DNA of 64,000 bases, taken from JAXMCK01 sp046349395 (GTDB lineage: Bacteria; Pseudomonadota; Alphaproteobacteria; Geminicoccales; Geminicoccaceae). The stretch lies in assembly GCA_046349395.1 (NCBI GenBank), contig JAXMCK010000007.1, positions 310,001 to 374,000 of the forward strand, in the 5' to 3' direction. Below are positions 29,419 through 38,307 of the stretch, piece by piece (position 1 is the first letter of the stretch; the number at the start of each line of letters is the position of its first letter). Below the pieces are notes generated by a model. That model made no database searches. It was not told the origin of the DNA and saw only the letters and a program-made list of their open reading frames with translations. The position numbers were made by a program, and so were the translations under genes.

Positions 29419-30444
29419 ATGACCACCGAGGCGAGTGCCGTCTCCGTCCGCGCCGTCGGCATGACCTTCGGCGACGTCCGGGCGGTCGTCGACGCCTCCT
29501 TCGAGCTGGCGCGCGGCCGCTTCCTCACCATCCTGGGTCCGTCCGGCTCCGGCAAGACCACGCTGCTCCGCCTCATCGCCGGCTTCGAGCGGCCGACCAG
29601 CGGCGAGATCCTCCTCTCCGGCCACCCCGTCCAGGCCGTGCCGCCGCATCGCCGCCGGATCGGCATGGTCTTCCAGCGCCTGGCCCTGTTCCCGCATCTG
29701 ACCGCCGCCGAGAACGTCGCCTTCCCGTTGCGCATGCGCCGCTTCGACGCCCGCACCATCCCGGACCGGGTCGAGCGCATGCTGGCGATCGTCCGCCTGC
29801 CGGGTCTGGGCGATCGCCGCATCCACGAACTGTCGGGCGGCCAGCAGCAGCGCGTCGCCATCGCCCGTGCGCTCGTCTTCGAGCCCGACCTCCTGCTCCT
29901 CGACGAGCCCTTGGCCGCTCTCGACCGCAAGCTGCGCGAGGAGATGCAGCTCGAGTTCCGCCGCATCCAGCGCGAGCTGGGTGTCACCACGATCAACGTC
30001 ACCCACGACCAGCGCGAAGCCCTCGTCATGTCGGACGAGATCGTCGTCATGGACCATGGCCGCATCCAGCAGACGGCCGATCCCGCCACCACCTACCGCC
30101 TGCCGGCCAATCGCTTCGTCGCCGGCTTCATCGGCGTCACCAACTTCCTGCCGCAGGGCGACGGCGACGCGGCGCTGCGTGCCGAGCAGATCCGCATTGC
30201 CGGCAAGCCCTCCACCCTCGACGCGCTGGAGACCGTGCACATGGCCAAGGTCACGGACCGGATTTTCGAGGGCGAGCGGACGGTCTACGAGGTGGTGGTA
30301 CCGGCTCTGGCCGGGCAGATGCTGCGCATCATCGACCACGACCCGGCCAGCCACGCCACGCACGCAGTCGGCAGCGAGGTCGCGATCGGCTGGAACGCGC
30401 GCGATCTGACGATCTTCGGCCGGCAGCGACCGGCCCAGCCCTGA
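29419..30444 (+). CDS. ABC importer ATP-binding protein (PotA type)
   Basis: This cytosolic ATPase drives a solute importer of the spermidine/putrescine/iron class. The 341-residue protein has Walker A GPSGSGKTTLL, signature LSGGQQQRVAIARAL and Walker B LLLLDEPLAALD. A C-terminal regulatory TOBE-like region lies after about residue 240. It is the first of four transporter genes (ATPase, binding protein, two permeases) inside a catabolic cluster, so the cargo is probably the substrate of the adjacent dehydrogenases rather than a polyamine. Confidence 0.9.
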   Translation: MTTEASAVSVRAVGMTFGDVRAVVDASFELARGRFLTILGPSGSGKTTLLRLIAGFERPTSGEILLSGHPVQAVPPHRRRIGMVFQRLALFPHLTAAENVAFPLRMRRFDARTIPDRVERMLAIVRLPGLGDRRIHELSGGQQQRVAIARALVFEPDLLLLDEPLAALDRKLREEMQLEFRRIQRELGVTTINVTHDQREALVMSDEIVVMDHGRIQQTADPATTYRLPANRFVAGFIGVTNFLPQGDGDAALRAEQIRIAGKPSTLDALETVHMAKVTDRIFEGERTVYEVVVPALAGQMLRIIDHDPASHATHAVGSEVAIGWNARDLTIFGRQRPAQP

Positions 30445-30459
30445 GCGAGGAGGGAAGCA

Positions 30460-31557
30460 ATGACGAAAGACAATCGGTTCGCGATCCTGCGGCGCCGCGA
30501 CGTCCTGGGTGGTGCCGCCGCCCTCGGCACGCTGGCGGCCACCCGCGGCGCCTTTGCACAGGAGCCCGAAAAGCCGGCCGAGCTGATCGTCCGCGCCTGG
30601 GGTGGCGTGTGGGTCGACAGCCTGAAGGCCGGTGTCTCCGATCCCTTCACCGCGGCGACCGGCATCGCCATCCGGCACGATCTGACCGAGGACAACGAGA
30701 TCAAGCCGAAGCTCTGGGCCGCCGTCGAGCAGGGCCGGGTGCCGCCGATCCACGTCAACTGGGACACCACCGCCAACGCCACGACCTCGGCCCTGCGCGG
30801 CGTCACCGAGGATCTCTCCGACCTCTCGAACCTGAAGGGGCTGCTCCCCCTGGCGAAGCCGGTCGGTCTCGACGGCTACCCGATCGTCAACACCTACGCC
30901 TATGTCTACGTCCTGGCCTACCGCGACGAGGCGTTCCCCGACGGCCCGCCCGCGAGCTGGAAGGTCATGCTCGATCCAAAGTTCAAGGGCCGGGTCGCCC
31001 TCTACAATGACGGCATCGGCTTTCAGCCCCCGGCCCAGATCGCCGGCGGCGGCAAGTTCGAGGACATCCCCGGCAACATGGCGGCCTGCTGGGACTTCAT
31101 CACCAAGCTGAAGGCGCAGTCGCCGCTGCTCGGGGAAGACCCCGACTTCACCGCGTGGTTCCAGAACGGCGAGATCGACGTCGCCTGCACCATCTCGTCG
31201 AATGCCCGCGAGGCGAAGAAGAACGGCATCAAGGTGTCCTGGACCGTGCCCGAGGAGGGCGCGAAGGTCGACACGGACGGCCTTTGGATCCCGAAGGGCC
31301 TGCCCGCGAACGAGCTCTATTGGGCGAAGCAGTACGTGAACTTCGCGCTGACCAAGGACGCCCAGCAGGTCTGGCTCGACGGCCTCGGCCTGCCCGGTGT
31401 CGTTCCGGGCCTCACCCCGCCGCCCGATCTCGTCGGAGATCCCTCCTATCCGACCAAGGAAGCCGATTTCGCGAAGCTCCTGCTCGTTCCGCCCAAGGTG
31501 CAGGTGGAGAACCAGGCGGACTGGTTCGCGAAGTTCAAGGAGATCATGCAGAGCTGA
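30460..31557 (+). CDS. ABC importer substrate-binding protein (PotD type)
   Basis: This 365-residue periplasmic solute-binding protein has an N-terminus with RRRDVLGG at 11-18 followed by a hydrophobic stretch and AFAQ at 31-34. That is a twin-arginine type signal, suggesting export in folded form. The mature part (LIVRAWGGVWVDSLKAGV) is typical of the PotD/extracellular-binding class 1 family. AGGAGG precedes the ATG. A strong hairpin follows, before the permease genes. Confidence 0.9.
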   Translation: MTKDNRFAILRRRDVLGGAAALGTLAATRGAFAQEPEKPAELIVRAWGGVWVDSLKAGVSDPFTAATGIAIRHDLTEDNEIKPKLWAAVEQGRVPPIHVNWDTTANATTSALRGVTEDLSDLSNLKGLLPLAKPVGLDGYPIVNTYAYVYVLAYRDEAFPDGPPASWKVMLDPKFKGRVALYNDGIGFQPPAQIAGGGKFEDIPGNMAACWDFITKLKAQSPLLGEDPDFTAWFQNGEIDVACTISSNAREAKKNGIKVSWTVPEEGAKVDTDGLWIPKGLPANELYWAKQYVNFALTKDAQQVWLDGLGLPGVVPGLTPPPDLVGDPSYPTKEADFAKLLLVPPKVQVENQADWFAKFKEIMQS

Positions 31558-31562
31558 TCATT

Positions 31563-31593
31563 ACCGCACCCCGGCCGACGGCCGGGGTGCGGT
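31563..31593 (+). terminator. Perfect 14-bp hairpin between binding-protein and permease genes
   Basis: ACCGCACCCCGGCC (31563-31576) and its exact complement (31580-31593) flank a 3-base loop, 6 bases after the stop codon. There is no T run. It likely stabilises the upstream message or attenuates transcription into the permeases. Confidence 0.7.
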
Positions 31594-31600
31594 TCACTAG

Positions 31601-32548
31601 ATGCGCCGTTACCGCTCCGCCTATCCCTGGACGTGGCGCGTCCTCGATGCTCTCGAGGGTGCGGCGGCGGCCCTGTGGCCCCGCGACTGGTCCGCCGCTC
31701 TGCCCTATCTCTTCCTAGTGCCGGCCGTCCTGCTCACCGGCCTCCTCGCTTTCGGCCTCGCCGAGATCGGCGACACCAGCCTGCGCACGCTGGACCGCAC
31801 CACCTTCCGCCTCTCCGAGGGCTGGACTCTCGCGAACTACGCCAAGGCCTTCTCCCAGCCGCTCTTCGCCGGTGTGGCCTTCCGCAGCATCCTGGGTGCG
31901 CTGATCGTCACCGTCCTCACCCTGCTGCTGGCCTTCCCCTACGCCTACCTGCTCGTCCGCACCCGCTCCGCCGGGGTCCGCAAGACGCTCCTGATCGCCC
32001 TCTTCCTGCCCTTCTTCATCGGTCAGGTCGTCCGGTCCTATGGCTGGCTCATCATCCTGGGCAACCAGGGCCTCGTGAACGAGGCGCTGGGCCTCCTCGG
32101 CCTCGGTCCCTACCGCCTCATCTACAACTACCCGGCCGTCATCTTCGGCCTCGTCCAGTACATGCTGCCCTTCGCCGTCCTGATGCTGGCCCCCGCCCTC
32201 ACCAGCATCCCCGAGGAGATGGAGCGGGCCGCCGAATCCCTGGGTGCCGACTGGCTCCGCACGTTCGCGCATGTCGTGATCCCGCTGGCGAAGCCGGGCC
32301 TCATCGGCGCCGGCATCGTCGTTCTCACCCTCTCGCTGACCGACTTCGCGGTCCCAGCGATCCTGGGCGGCGGCAGCAACGACTTCATCGCGAATGCGAT
32401 CTACGACCAGTTCTTCCGCACCTCGGATTCTGGTCTCGGCGCCACGCTGACCATGCTGCTGGTGCTCTTCGGCTCGACGCTGGTCGGCATCGTCTTCGCC
32501 GTCTTCGGCACCGGTACCCTCGGCATCGGCCGGGCCCGCGCCCCATGA
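31601..32548 (+). CDS. ABC importer permease (PotB type)
   Basis: This 315-residue inner-membrane subunit has about six spans starting near residue 35 (LPYLFLVPAVLLTGLLAF). The cytoplasmic EAA loop, contacting the ATPase, is visible as MERAAESLGADWLRTFAHVVIPLAKPG. Its stop overlaps the next permease by 4 bases. It begins just after the strong hairpin and has no obvious Shine-Dalgarno sequence. Confidence 0.9.
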   Translation: MRRYRSAYPWTWRVLDALEGAAAALWPRDWSAALPYLFLVPAVLLTGLLAFGLAEIGDTSLRTLDRTTFRLSEGWTLANYAKAFSQPLFAGVAFRSILGALIVTVLTLLLAFPYAYLLVRTRSAGVRKTLLIALFLPFFIGQVVRSYGWLIILGNQGLVNEALGLLGLGPYRLIYNYPAVIFGLVQYMLPFAVLMLAPALTSIPEEMERAAESLGADWLRTFAHVVIPLAKPGLIGAGIVVLTLSLTDFAVPAILGGGSNDFIANAIYDQFFRTSDSGLGATLTMLLVLFGSTLVGIVFAVFGTGTLGIGRARAP

Positions 32549-33333
32549 GCAAATCCGCCCTGCTCTGGACCCTCGTCCTCTTCTCCGTCGTCACCCTCTC
32601 CGCACCGACACTCGTCGTGCTTGGAGCCTCGTTCACCTCCGGCAAGCTCGTCGTCTTCCCGCCCGACGGCTTCTCGCTCCGCTGGTACGGCTCGGTCATG
32701 GGTGCCGTCGACCTGCGCCGCGCCTTCTACCGATCCCTTTTCGTCGCCAGCCTGTGCACCGTCATCGCCGCCCCCGTCGGCGTGCTGGCCGGGCTGGCGC
32801 TGGCGAAGTACCGCGTCCGCTTCGAGCGCACGCTGCAGATCTACCTGCTGCTGCCCTTCACCATCCCGCTCATCGGCTCCGGCATCGGCCTCATGCTGCT
32901 CTTCGGCCAGTGGGGTGTCCTGGGCAGCCTCTGGCCCGTCGGCCTCGCCTGCTGCCTGATCAACCTGCCCTTCATGATCTGGGCCGTGACCGCCTCGGTG
33001 AACGGCCTCGACCCGGACCTGGAGCACGCCGCCGCCAACTGCGGCGCCGGCCCCGTCCAGACCTTCCTCCTCGTGACCCTGCCGGCCGTCACGCCGGGCA
33101 TCATCACGGGCTCGCTCCTGATGTTCATCCTGGCGCTGAACGAGTTTCTGGTGAGCCTGCTGCTGGTCGACGCCCGCACGGTCACCCTGCCGGTCCAGAT
33201 CTACAACTCGATCCGCTCGATCATCACGCCCGACCTTGCCGCCGTGTCCGTCGTCTTCATCGCCGCCGCCGGCCTCGCCATCGCCCTACTCGACCGGCTG
33301 GTCGGCCTCGACATCTTCCTCAAGTCGAAGTGA
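32545..33333 (+). CDS. ABC importer permease (PotC type)
   Basis: This second inner-membrane subunit is 262 residues with six predicted spans. The EAA loop reads LEHAAANCGAGPVQTFLLVTLPAVTPG. The ATG overlaps the preceding stop (ATGA). The HisD-like gene follows after 8 bases, which ties the transporter to the dehydrogenases. Confidence 0.9.
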   Translation: MSKSALLWTLVLFSVVTLSAPTLVVLGASFTSGKLVVFPPDGFSLRWYGSVMGAVDLRRAFYRSLFVASLCTVIAAPVGVLAGLALAKYRVRFERTLQIYLLLPFTIPLIGSGIGLMLLFGQWGVLGSLWPVGLACCLINLPFMIWAVTASVNGLDPDLEHAAANCGAGPVQTFLLVTLPAVTPGIITGSLLMFILALNEFLVSLLLVDARTVTLPVQIYNSIRSIITPDLAAVSVVFIAAAGLAIALLDRLVGLDIFLKSK

Positions 33334-33341
33334 GCACTCCC

Positions 33342-34673
33342 ATGTCCCGCCCCTGCAACCTGCACGTCCTGGCCGACCTCTCGGCCGAGCAGCGCACGGC
33401 CCTCATGCAGCGCACCGAGGCCGACCTCGGCCCCATCATCGAGCGCGTGAAGCCGATCATCGAGACGGTGCGGGTCGAGGGCGACGCCGCCCTCTCGCGT
33501 TTCGCCAAGGAGTTCGACGGTGCCGACGTGCCGGCCGACGCCATCGCCGCGACCGAGGCCGAGTTCGACGCCGCATTCAAAGCGGTCGACCCGCAGGTCA
33601 TCGCCGCCATCGAATACGCCGTCGAGAACATCCGCCGCTTCCACGAGGAGCAGAAACCCGAGCCGATGTGGCTGAAGGAGATCCGCCCCGGCGCCTTCGC
33701 CGGCGACCGCTGGCACCCGATCCCCTCGGTCGCCCTCTACGTGCCCCGCGGCAAGGGTGCCTTCCCCTCGGTCACCATGATGACCTCGGTCCCGGCCGTC
33801 GTCGCCGGCGTGCCCGAGATCGCCATCGTCACCCCGCCCACACCCGAGGGCACGGCCGACGGCGCCACACTCGTGGCCGCCCGCATCGCCGGCGTGCGCA
33901 AGGTCTACAAATGCGGCGGCGCCCAGGCCGTGGCCGCCGTCGCCTACGGTACGGAGACCATCGCCCGCACGGTGAAGATCCTGGGGCCCGGCAGCCCCTG
34001 GGTCGTCGCCGCGAAACGCCTGCTCGCCGGCATCATCGACACCGGCACGCCGGCTGGCCCCTCGGAGTCCATCGTCTTCGCCGACGAGACCGCCGACGGC
34101 CGCGTCGCCGCCCTAGACCTCCTGATCGAGGCCGAGCACGGTCCGGACTCCTCGGCCTACCTCGTCACCCACCGCCGCGACGTCGCCGAGGCCGCGATGG
34201 CGGCGCTTCCCGGCTGGTGGGCCCGGATGCCCGAGCAGCGGGTCGACTTCTCCCGCCGCGTCCTGACCGGCCCCCGCGGCGGCATCGTCCTCACCCCCTC
34301 GGTCGAGGCCAGCTACGACTTCGTCAACGACTACGCCCCCGAGCACCTGGAGGTGCTCTCGAACGATCCCTTCCGTCACTTGGGCCATTTCACCAACGCC
34401 GCCGAGGTCCTGATGGGACCGCACACCCCCATCGCCATGGGCAACTTCGTGCTGGGCCCCAACTGCGTGCTGCCGACCGGCGGCTGGGCCCGCACCTTCG
34501 GTCCCCTCTCGGTCACCGACTTCCTGAAGCGTTCGTCGGTCGGCTACGTCACCGCCCCGGCCTATCCCGAGTTGGCGAAGCACGCCAAGGTCCTGGCCGA
34601 CTACGAGGGTTTCGCCGCCCACGCCAACGCCATGTCCTCCCTGCGCGACGAGCTTCTCAGCGGCCCCAAATAG
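33342..34673 (+). CDS. HisD-like dehydrogenase, likely HpsN-type alcohol-to-acid enzyme
   Basis: This 443-residue member of the histidinol dehydrogenase family catalyses NAD-linked four-electron oxidation of a primary alcohol to an acid. The catalytic Glu-His pair is present in DYAPEHLEV, and VALYVPRGKGAFPS and CGGAQAVAAVAYGT are family blocks. Compared with E. coli HisD, the zinc ligands differ: Gln259 in QAEH is Glu (EAEH), Asp360 in GDY is Asn (GNF), and NHV is NCV. It is not next to other his genes. With an SDR, an MDR alcohol dehydrogenase and a solute importer it resembles sulfopropanediol 3-dehydrogenase (HpsN) systems. Another diol substrate is possible. A GTG four codons upstream is an alternative start. 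Confidence 0.8.
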   Translation: MSRPCNLHVLADLSAEQRTALMQRTEADLGPIIERVKPIIETVRVEGDAALSRFAKEFDGADVPADAIAATEAEFDAAFKAVDPQVIAAIEYAVENIRRFHEEQKPEPMWLKEIRPGAFAGDRWHPIPSVALYVPRGKGAFPSVTMMTSVPAVVAGVPEIAIVTPPTPEGTADGATLVAARIAGVRKVYKCGGAQAVAAVAYGTETIARTVKILGPGSPWVVAAKRLLAGIIDTGTPAGPSESIVFADETADGRVAALDLLIEAEHGPDSSAYLVTHRRDVAEAAMAALPGWWARMPEQRVDFSRRVLTGPRGGIVLTPSVEASYDFVNDYAPEHLEVLSNDPFRHLGHFTNAAEVLMGPHTPIAMGNFVLGPNCVLPTGGWARTFGPLSVTDFLKRSSVGYVTAPAYPELAKHAKVLADYEGFAAHANAMSSLRDELLSGPK

Positions 34674-35654
34674 ATGCGAGCCGTCCGCCTGCACGGCGTC
34701 GGCGATCTCCGCGTCGAGGAGGTCGCCGACCCGGCGCTTTCCGCCCCCGACGACGTCCTCCTCCACGTCGAGGCCGCCGGCATCTGCGGCTCCGACCTCC
34801 ACAACTACCGCACCGGCCAGTGGCTCACCCGCACGCCCTCGACACCGGGCCACGAACTGGCCGGCCGCGTGCTCGCCACCGGCCCCGCCGCGCAAGGCCT
34901 CGCCGTCGGTGACCTCGTCGTCGCCGACAGCAGGTACTGGTGCGGCCTCTGCCCCGCCTGCACCCGCGGCGCCCGCCACCTCTGCCAGCATCTCGGCTAT
35001 GTCGGCGAAGTCTGCGACGGCGGCTTCGCCGAGTCCGTCGTCCTGCCCGGACGCCTGCTGCACAAGGCCGGCGCGGTCACCGCCGACATCGCCTCCCTGG
35101 CGGAGCCCCTCGCGGTCGCCTTGCACGCCATCGCCCGCCTCGGCCCGCCCACGGGACCCGTCCTCGTCACCGGCTGCGGTCCGATCGGCGGCTTGGCCGC
35201 CCTGCTCCTGCGCCGCCGCGGCGCCGACGTCGTCGTCGGCGAGCGCAACGAGGCGAGGCGAGATCTCGTCTGCGCCGTCACCGGCGCTGCACCAACGGAT
35301 CTCACCGCCGCCGCCGACGTCAGCTTCGCCTTGGAGGCCACCGGCAGCACCGCCGTGCTCGACACGCTGGTCCGCACCCTCCCCGCCGGCTCGCGCCTGG
35401 TGCTCGTCGGCATCTTCCACGGCACGCTGCCGTTCGACCCGAACCTGATCGTCGAGCGCGAACTGACCGTCACCGGCTGCAGTGCCTTCGCCGACGAGCT
35501 GCCAGAGGCCATCGCCCTTCTACCCGACCTGACCCCCGACCTCCGCCGCTTCCAGTCCGCCCCGATCGCCCTAGACGCCGTCCCCGCCGCCTACGCCGAC
35601 CTGATCGCCGGCAAGGCCCGCCACCTGAAGACCCTGCTCCGCCCGAACATTTGA
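34674..35654 (+). CDS. Zinc-dependent alcohol/polyol dehydrogenase (MDR family)
   Basis: This 326-residue medium-chain dehydrogenase has catalytic zinc ligands C38, H60 and E61 (GICGSD, PGHE), a structural Cys cluster in WCGLCPACTRGARHLC and a nucleotide-binding region around VLVTGCGPIGG. Relatives act on idonate, threonine, sorbitol or butanediol. It starts directly after the HisD-like stop and closes the cluster. In the DHPS model it would oxidise the secondary hydroxyl, paired with the SDR. Confidence 0.87.
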   Translation: MRAVRLHGVGDLRVEEVADPALSAPDDVLLHVEAAGICGSDLHNYRTGQWLTRTPSTPGHELAGRVLATGPAAQGLAVGDLVVADSRYWCGLCPACTRGARHLCQHLGYVGEVCDGGFAESVVLPGRLLHKAGAVTADIASLAEPLAVALHAIARLGPPTGPVLVTGCGPIGGLAALLLRRRGADVVVGERNEARRDLVCAVTGAAPTDLTAAADVSFALEATGSTAVLDTLVRTLPAGSRLVLVGIFHGTLPFDPNLIVERELTVTGCSAFADELPEAIALLPDLTPDLRRFQSAPIALDAVPAAYADLIAGKARHLKTLLRPNI

Positions 35655-35686
35655 TGCGGGTCACGCCGACCGCGGAGAACCAGCCC

Positions 35687-37288
35687 TCAGCTCCGGGCAC
35701 CCGGTCCGTCGGCCGCGTCGGCGCGCCTGATCACGAGGTCTCGATCGGCGGTCTTCAACTTCGCCAGCGGCAGGCGGAGCTCCCACAACGTCCCGGCACC
35801 GTTCGGGACGGGTGCCAGACTGCCGCCGAGATGCCGAGCCAGATTCGCGGCCATGGAGAGGCCGAATCGTCCCTGCCGCCGCAGATCGAAGTCGGCCGGC
35901 AGGCCCGGACCATCGTCGCCGACGCGAACGACCAGCGCCTCGTCCAGGGTCGAGCAGCGAACTTCCACCCGATGCGCGGCGTGCTTCAGCGCATTGGTCG
36001 CCAACTCGTTGACGATCACGGCGATGTTGGTGGCTCGCGCCGGATCGATGACGACCGTTCCCTCGCTCGCGAAGTCGATCTCGCTGTCGGTACCGCGGCG
36101 GACCTGCCGGCAGACATCGTGAACGAGGCGGCACGCATCGACCTGACCGGGATCGGCCGAGGTCTGGATCAGCTGATGCACCTCGGCGATGGCGGCCACC
36201 CTCTTCGCCGCCTTGGCGATCGCCGCGTTGGCGCTCGGCTCCAATCCCTGGCTGTCCTGCAGGTTGAGCAGCGAGGAGACGATCTGCAGCGAGTTCTTCA
36301 CCCGGTGGTCGACCTCCCGCGCCAGCGTGAGGCGCAGCCGCGCTTCCCGTTGCGCCGCGGCGGCCCGCCCGGCGAACACCAGCAGGCCGACGAGCCCCAG
36401 GCCGGCAAAGCCGGCGACCGTCACGAGCAGGAGAGTCCGCTGCCACCAGCGTGCCAGGGCCGCGTCCACCGGCTGTGATGCGGACGCGTAGATGGAAGGG
36501 TACTTCGCGGAATGGGTCCAGGACGCGATCCGCGTGCCCCCCTGCTCCGGAATCATCGCCGAGCCCGCATCGCGTTCGGCCACGGCCTGCTCGACCGCTC
36601 CGAGGAAGTCGGGTGATGCCCGAGGCTCACCCTGCGAACGGCCGAGAATGTCGCCGTCCGTGAGATAGAGACCGGCTCGCGCACCGGGCCAGACCGCAGT
36701 CTCGGTGTAGAGCCGGTCGAAATACTCTTCGAGAAAGCTGGCGACGAGCACCGCATGCAGGCTGCCGTCAGCCTGCCGTTGCGCTCGGCTGAACGTGAAC
36801 CGGGCCTTGCCGCTCACGGCACCCGGCCGCTTGTCGCCCATGATGACGGGCTCCGGTGCCCGCTGCAGATGCGCCTGGAAATAGGCCCGCCCCGCTGCAT
36901 TGATCTCGAGCGGCGGATAGTCGCGGCTATCGAGCCTATTGTTGCCCTCGGCGTCCAGCACCCAGACGGCATAGATCTGCGGGCTGCCGTCGATCAGTGC
37001 CTGCAGACGGGCGTTGATGCGTTGTCCCTGCGCCGATTCCCGCAAGTCCCACGCACGGACGTCCTCGTCGATCGCGGCCAGGATCTTGCTCGCGTCTTCG
37101 AGAGCGCCCTCGGCATGCGCGACGAGCATGCGGGCCGTCGCCAGAGTGCGTTCCTCGACCGCCTCGATGGCTGCTGCCCGGTCGCGCAGCACGACCACGA
37201 GGAGCAGGGCCCCGAGGAACAGCAGGAAGAGCGCCACGCTCGCATGAACTGTGCGCCACCTCCCCCAGACCGGGGTGAGCCAGTCCAC
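35687..37288 (-). CDS. Cache-domain sensor histidine kinase (HisKA_2 type)
   Basis: This 533-residue membrane kinase has TM1 at 18-34, a periplasmic sensing region at about 37-280 with PAS/Cache character (SPQIYAVWVLDAEGN, DGDILGRSQG) and TM2 at 285-306. The HisKA_2 block REVDHRVKNSLQIV gives phospho-accepting H328, followed by an HATPase domain with VNELATNALKHA and GDDGPGLP. Kinases of this class in alphaproteobacteria often feed general stress or atypical response regulators. No response regulator is adjacent, so it is an orphan here. The start is GTG at 37288. Confidence 0.92.
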   Translation of the reverse strand: MDWLTPVWGRWRTVHASVALFLLFLGALLLVVVLRDRAAAIEAVEERTLATARMLVAHAEGALEDASKILAAIDEDVRAWDLRESAQGQRINARLQALIDGSPQIYAVWVLDAEGNNRLDSRDYPPLEINAAGRAYFQAHLQRAPEPVIMGDKRPGAVSGKARFTFSRAQRQADGSLHAVLVASFLEEYFDRLYTETAVWPGARAGLYLTDGDILGRSQGEPRASPDFLGAVEQAVAERDAGSAMIPEQGGTRIASWTHSAKYPSIYASASQPVDAALARWWQRTLLLVTVAGFAGLGLVGLLVFAGRAAAAQREARLRLTLAREVDHRVKNSLQIVSSLLNLQDSQGLEPSANAAIAKAAKRVAAIAEVHQLIQTSADPGQVDACRLVHDVCRQVRRGTDSEIDFASEGTVVIDPARATNIAVIVNELATNALKHAAHRVEVRCSTLDEALVVRVGDDGPGLPADFDLRRQGRFGLSMAANLARHLGGSLAPVPNGAGTLWELRLPLAKLKTADRDLVIRRADAADGPGARS

Positions 37289-37367
37289 GCGTTGACCTCC
37301 GACGCCACGATCATGGTCCTCCAGGACCTATAACCAAGTTCGGCGCGGAGGTTCCAAGATTCTTTGA

Positions 37368-37384
37368 GGCGACCTCGGGTCGCC
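37368..37384. terminator. Hairpin after the minus-strand 41.4-37.4 kb gene run
   Basis: GGCGACC and GGTCGCC form a perfect 7-bp stem with a 3-base loop, 4 bases beyond the stop of the last minus-strand gene. On the minus strand it is followed by TCAAAGAATCTT, moderately A/T-rich. It is a likely terminator. Confidence 0.5.
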
Positions 37385-37387
37385 GGT

Positions 37388-38299
37388 CTAACCTTCCAGC
37401 CGCGACGGAAAGCCCGGTGCCCGCAACGGCTCGACGAGCGCGTCCTCCAGCAGCTTCACGACCATCGACGACCAGGCGCCGCCGCCGAACTGTTGCCGTG
37501 CGCGGATGAAGGTCTGCTCGACGAGGCCCGCCACCTCCAGCGGGACGCCGAGGCGGCGGCCGATGTCGGTCGCGAAGCCCAGGTCCTTGCAGGCGAGGTC
37601 CATCGTGAATCCGATGTCGTAGCTGCCGTTCAGGATCACCTGGCTCTCGGTCTCGTGCACGAAGCTGTTGCCCGAGCTGGCGCGGATCGCCTCGAAGCTC
37701 TTTCTGAGATCGAGCCCGCCGCGCTTGGCCAGCATCAGCGCCTCGCCGGCCGCCACCAGATGGATGAAGGCCAGCATATTGGTGACGACCTTGATCACCG
37801 CGGCCGAGCCCAACGGCCCCATGTGGATGACGAGCCCGCCCATGGCCTCGAGCGCAGGCCGGTGCTGCTCGAAGAGGGCCTCGTCGCCGCCCACGAGCAC
37901 GGTGATCTCGCCGCTCGCCGCCTTGTGCACCCCGCCCGTGACGGGACACTCCAGCGTCCGCACGCCACACTCGGCCGCGAGCCCCGCCAGATCCTCGATC
38001 TCGCCGGGTCCGTTCGTGCTCATCTCGATCCAGGTGCCGCCCCGGGCGAGCCCGTGCAGCAGCCCGTCCTCCCCGCCCAGCACCGCCCGCGACGCCTTCG
38101 GCGACGGCAGGCAGGTGACCACGGTATCCGACGCCTCGGCGACCGCCTTCGGGGATGCCGCCCACTTCGCTCCCGCCGCCAGGAGCGGCCCCGCCGCCGC
38201 CTCGTCGAGGTCGCTGACGGTCAGCGTAAAGCCCGCCTTCACGAGGCTCATGGCGAGATGCCGGCCGAGATTGCCGAGGCCGACGAATCCGTAGCGCAT
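37388..38299 (-). CDS. 3-hydroxyisobutyrate-dehydrogenase-like NAD(P)-binding oxidoreductase
   Basis: This 303-residue beta-hydroxyacid dehydrogenase has the Rossmann GLGNLG at residues 7-12, the substrate-binding PVTGGVHKA block (normally PVSGG) and the catalytic Lys in VIKVVTNML. It oxidises a 3-hydroxy acid or reduces the semialdehyde. The substrate is unknown (tartronate, hydroxyisobutyrate and sulfolactaldehyde-type enzymes share this form). The ATG at 38299 fits the family N-terminus; the same frame stays open upstream through the next gene. It is the last gene of a minus-strand operon. Confidence 0.87.
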   Translation of the reverse strand: MRYGFVGLGNLGRHLAMSLVKAGFTLTVSDLDEAAAGPLLAAGAKWAASPKAVAEASDTVVTCLPSPKASRAVLGGEDGLLHGLARGGTWIEMSTNGPGEIEDLAGLAAECGVRTLECPVTGGVHKAASGEITVLVGGDEALFEQHRPALEAMGGLVIHMGPLGSAAVIKVVTNMLAFIHLVAAGEALMLAKRGGLDLRKSFEAIRASSGNSFVHETESQVILNGSYDIGFTMDLACKDLGFATDIGRRLGVPLEVAGLVEQTFIRARQQFGGGAWSSMVVKLLEDALVEPLRAPGFPSRLEG

Positions 38300-38307
38300 G
38301 TTCTGGG

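Noticed and set aside
33342..34673. True histidinol dehydrogenase of histidine biosynthesis
   Set aside because: There are no other his genes around it, the zinc ligands are altered and the operon is catabolic.
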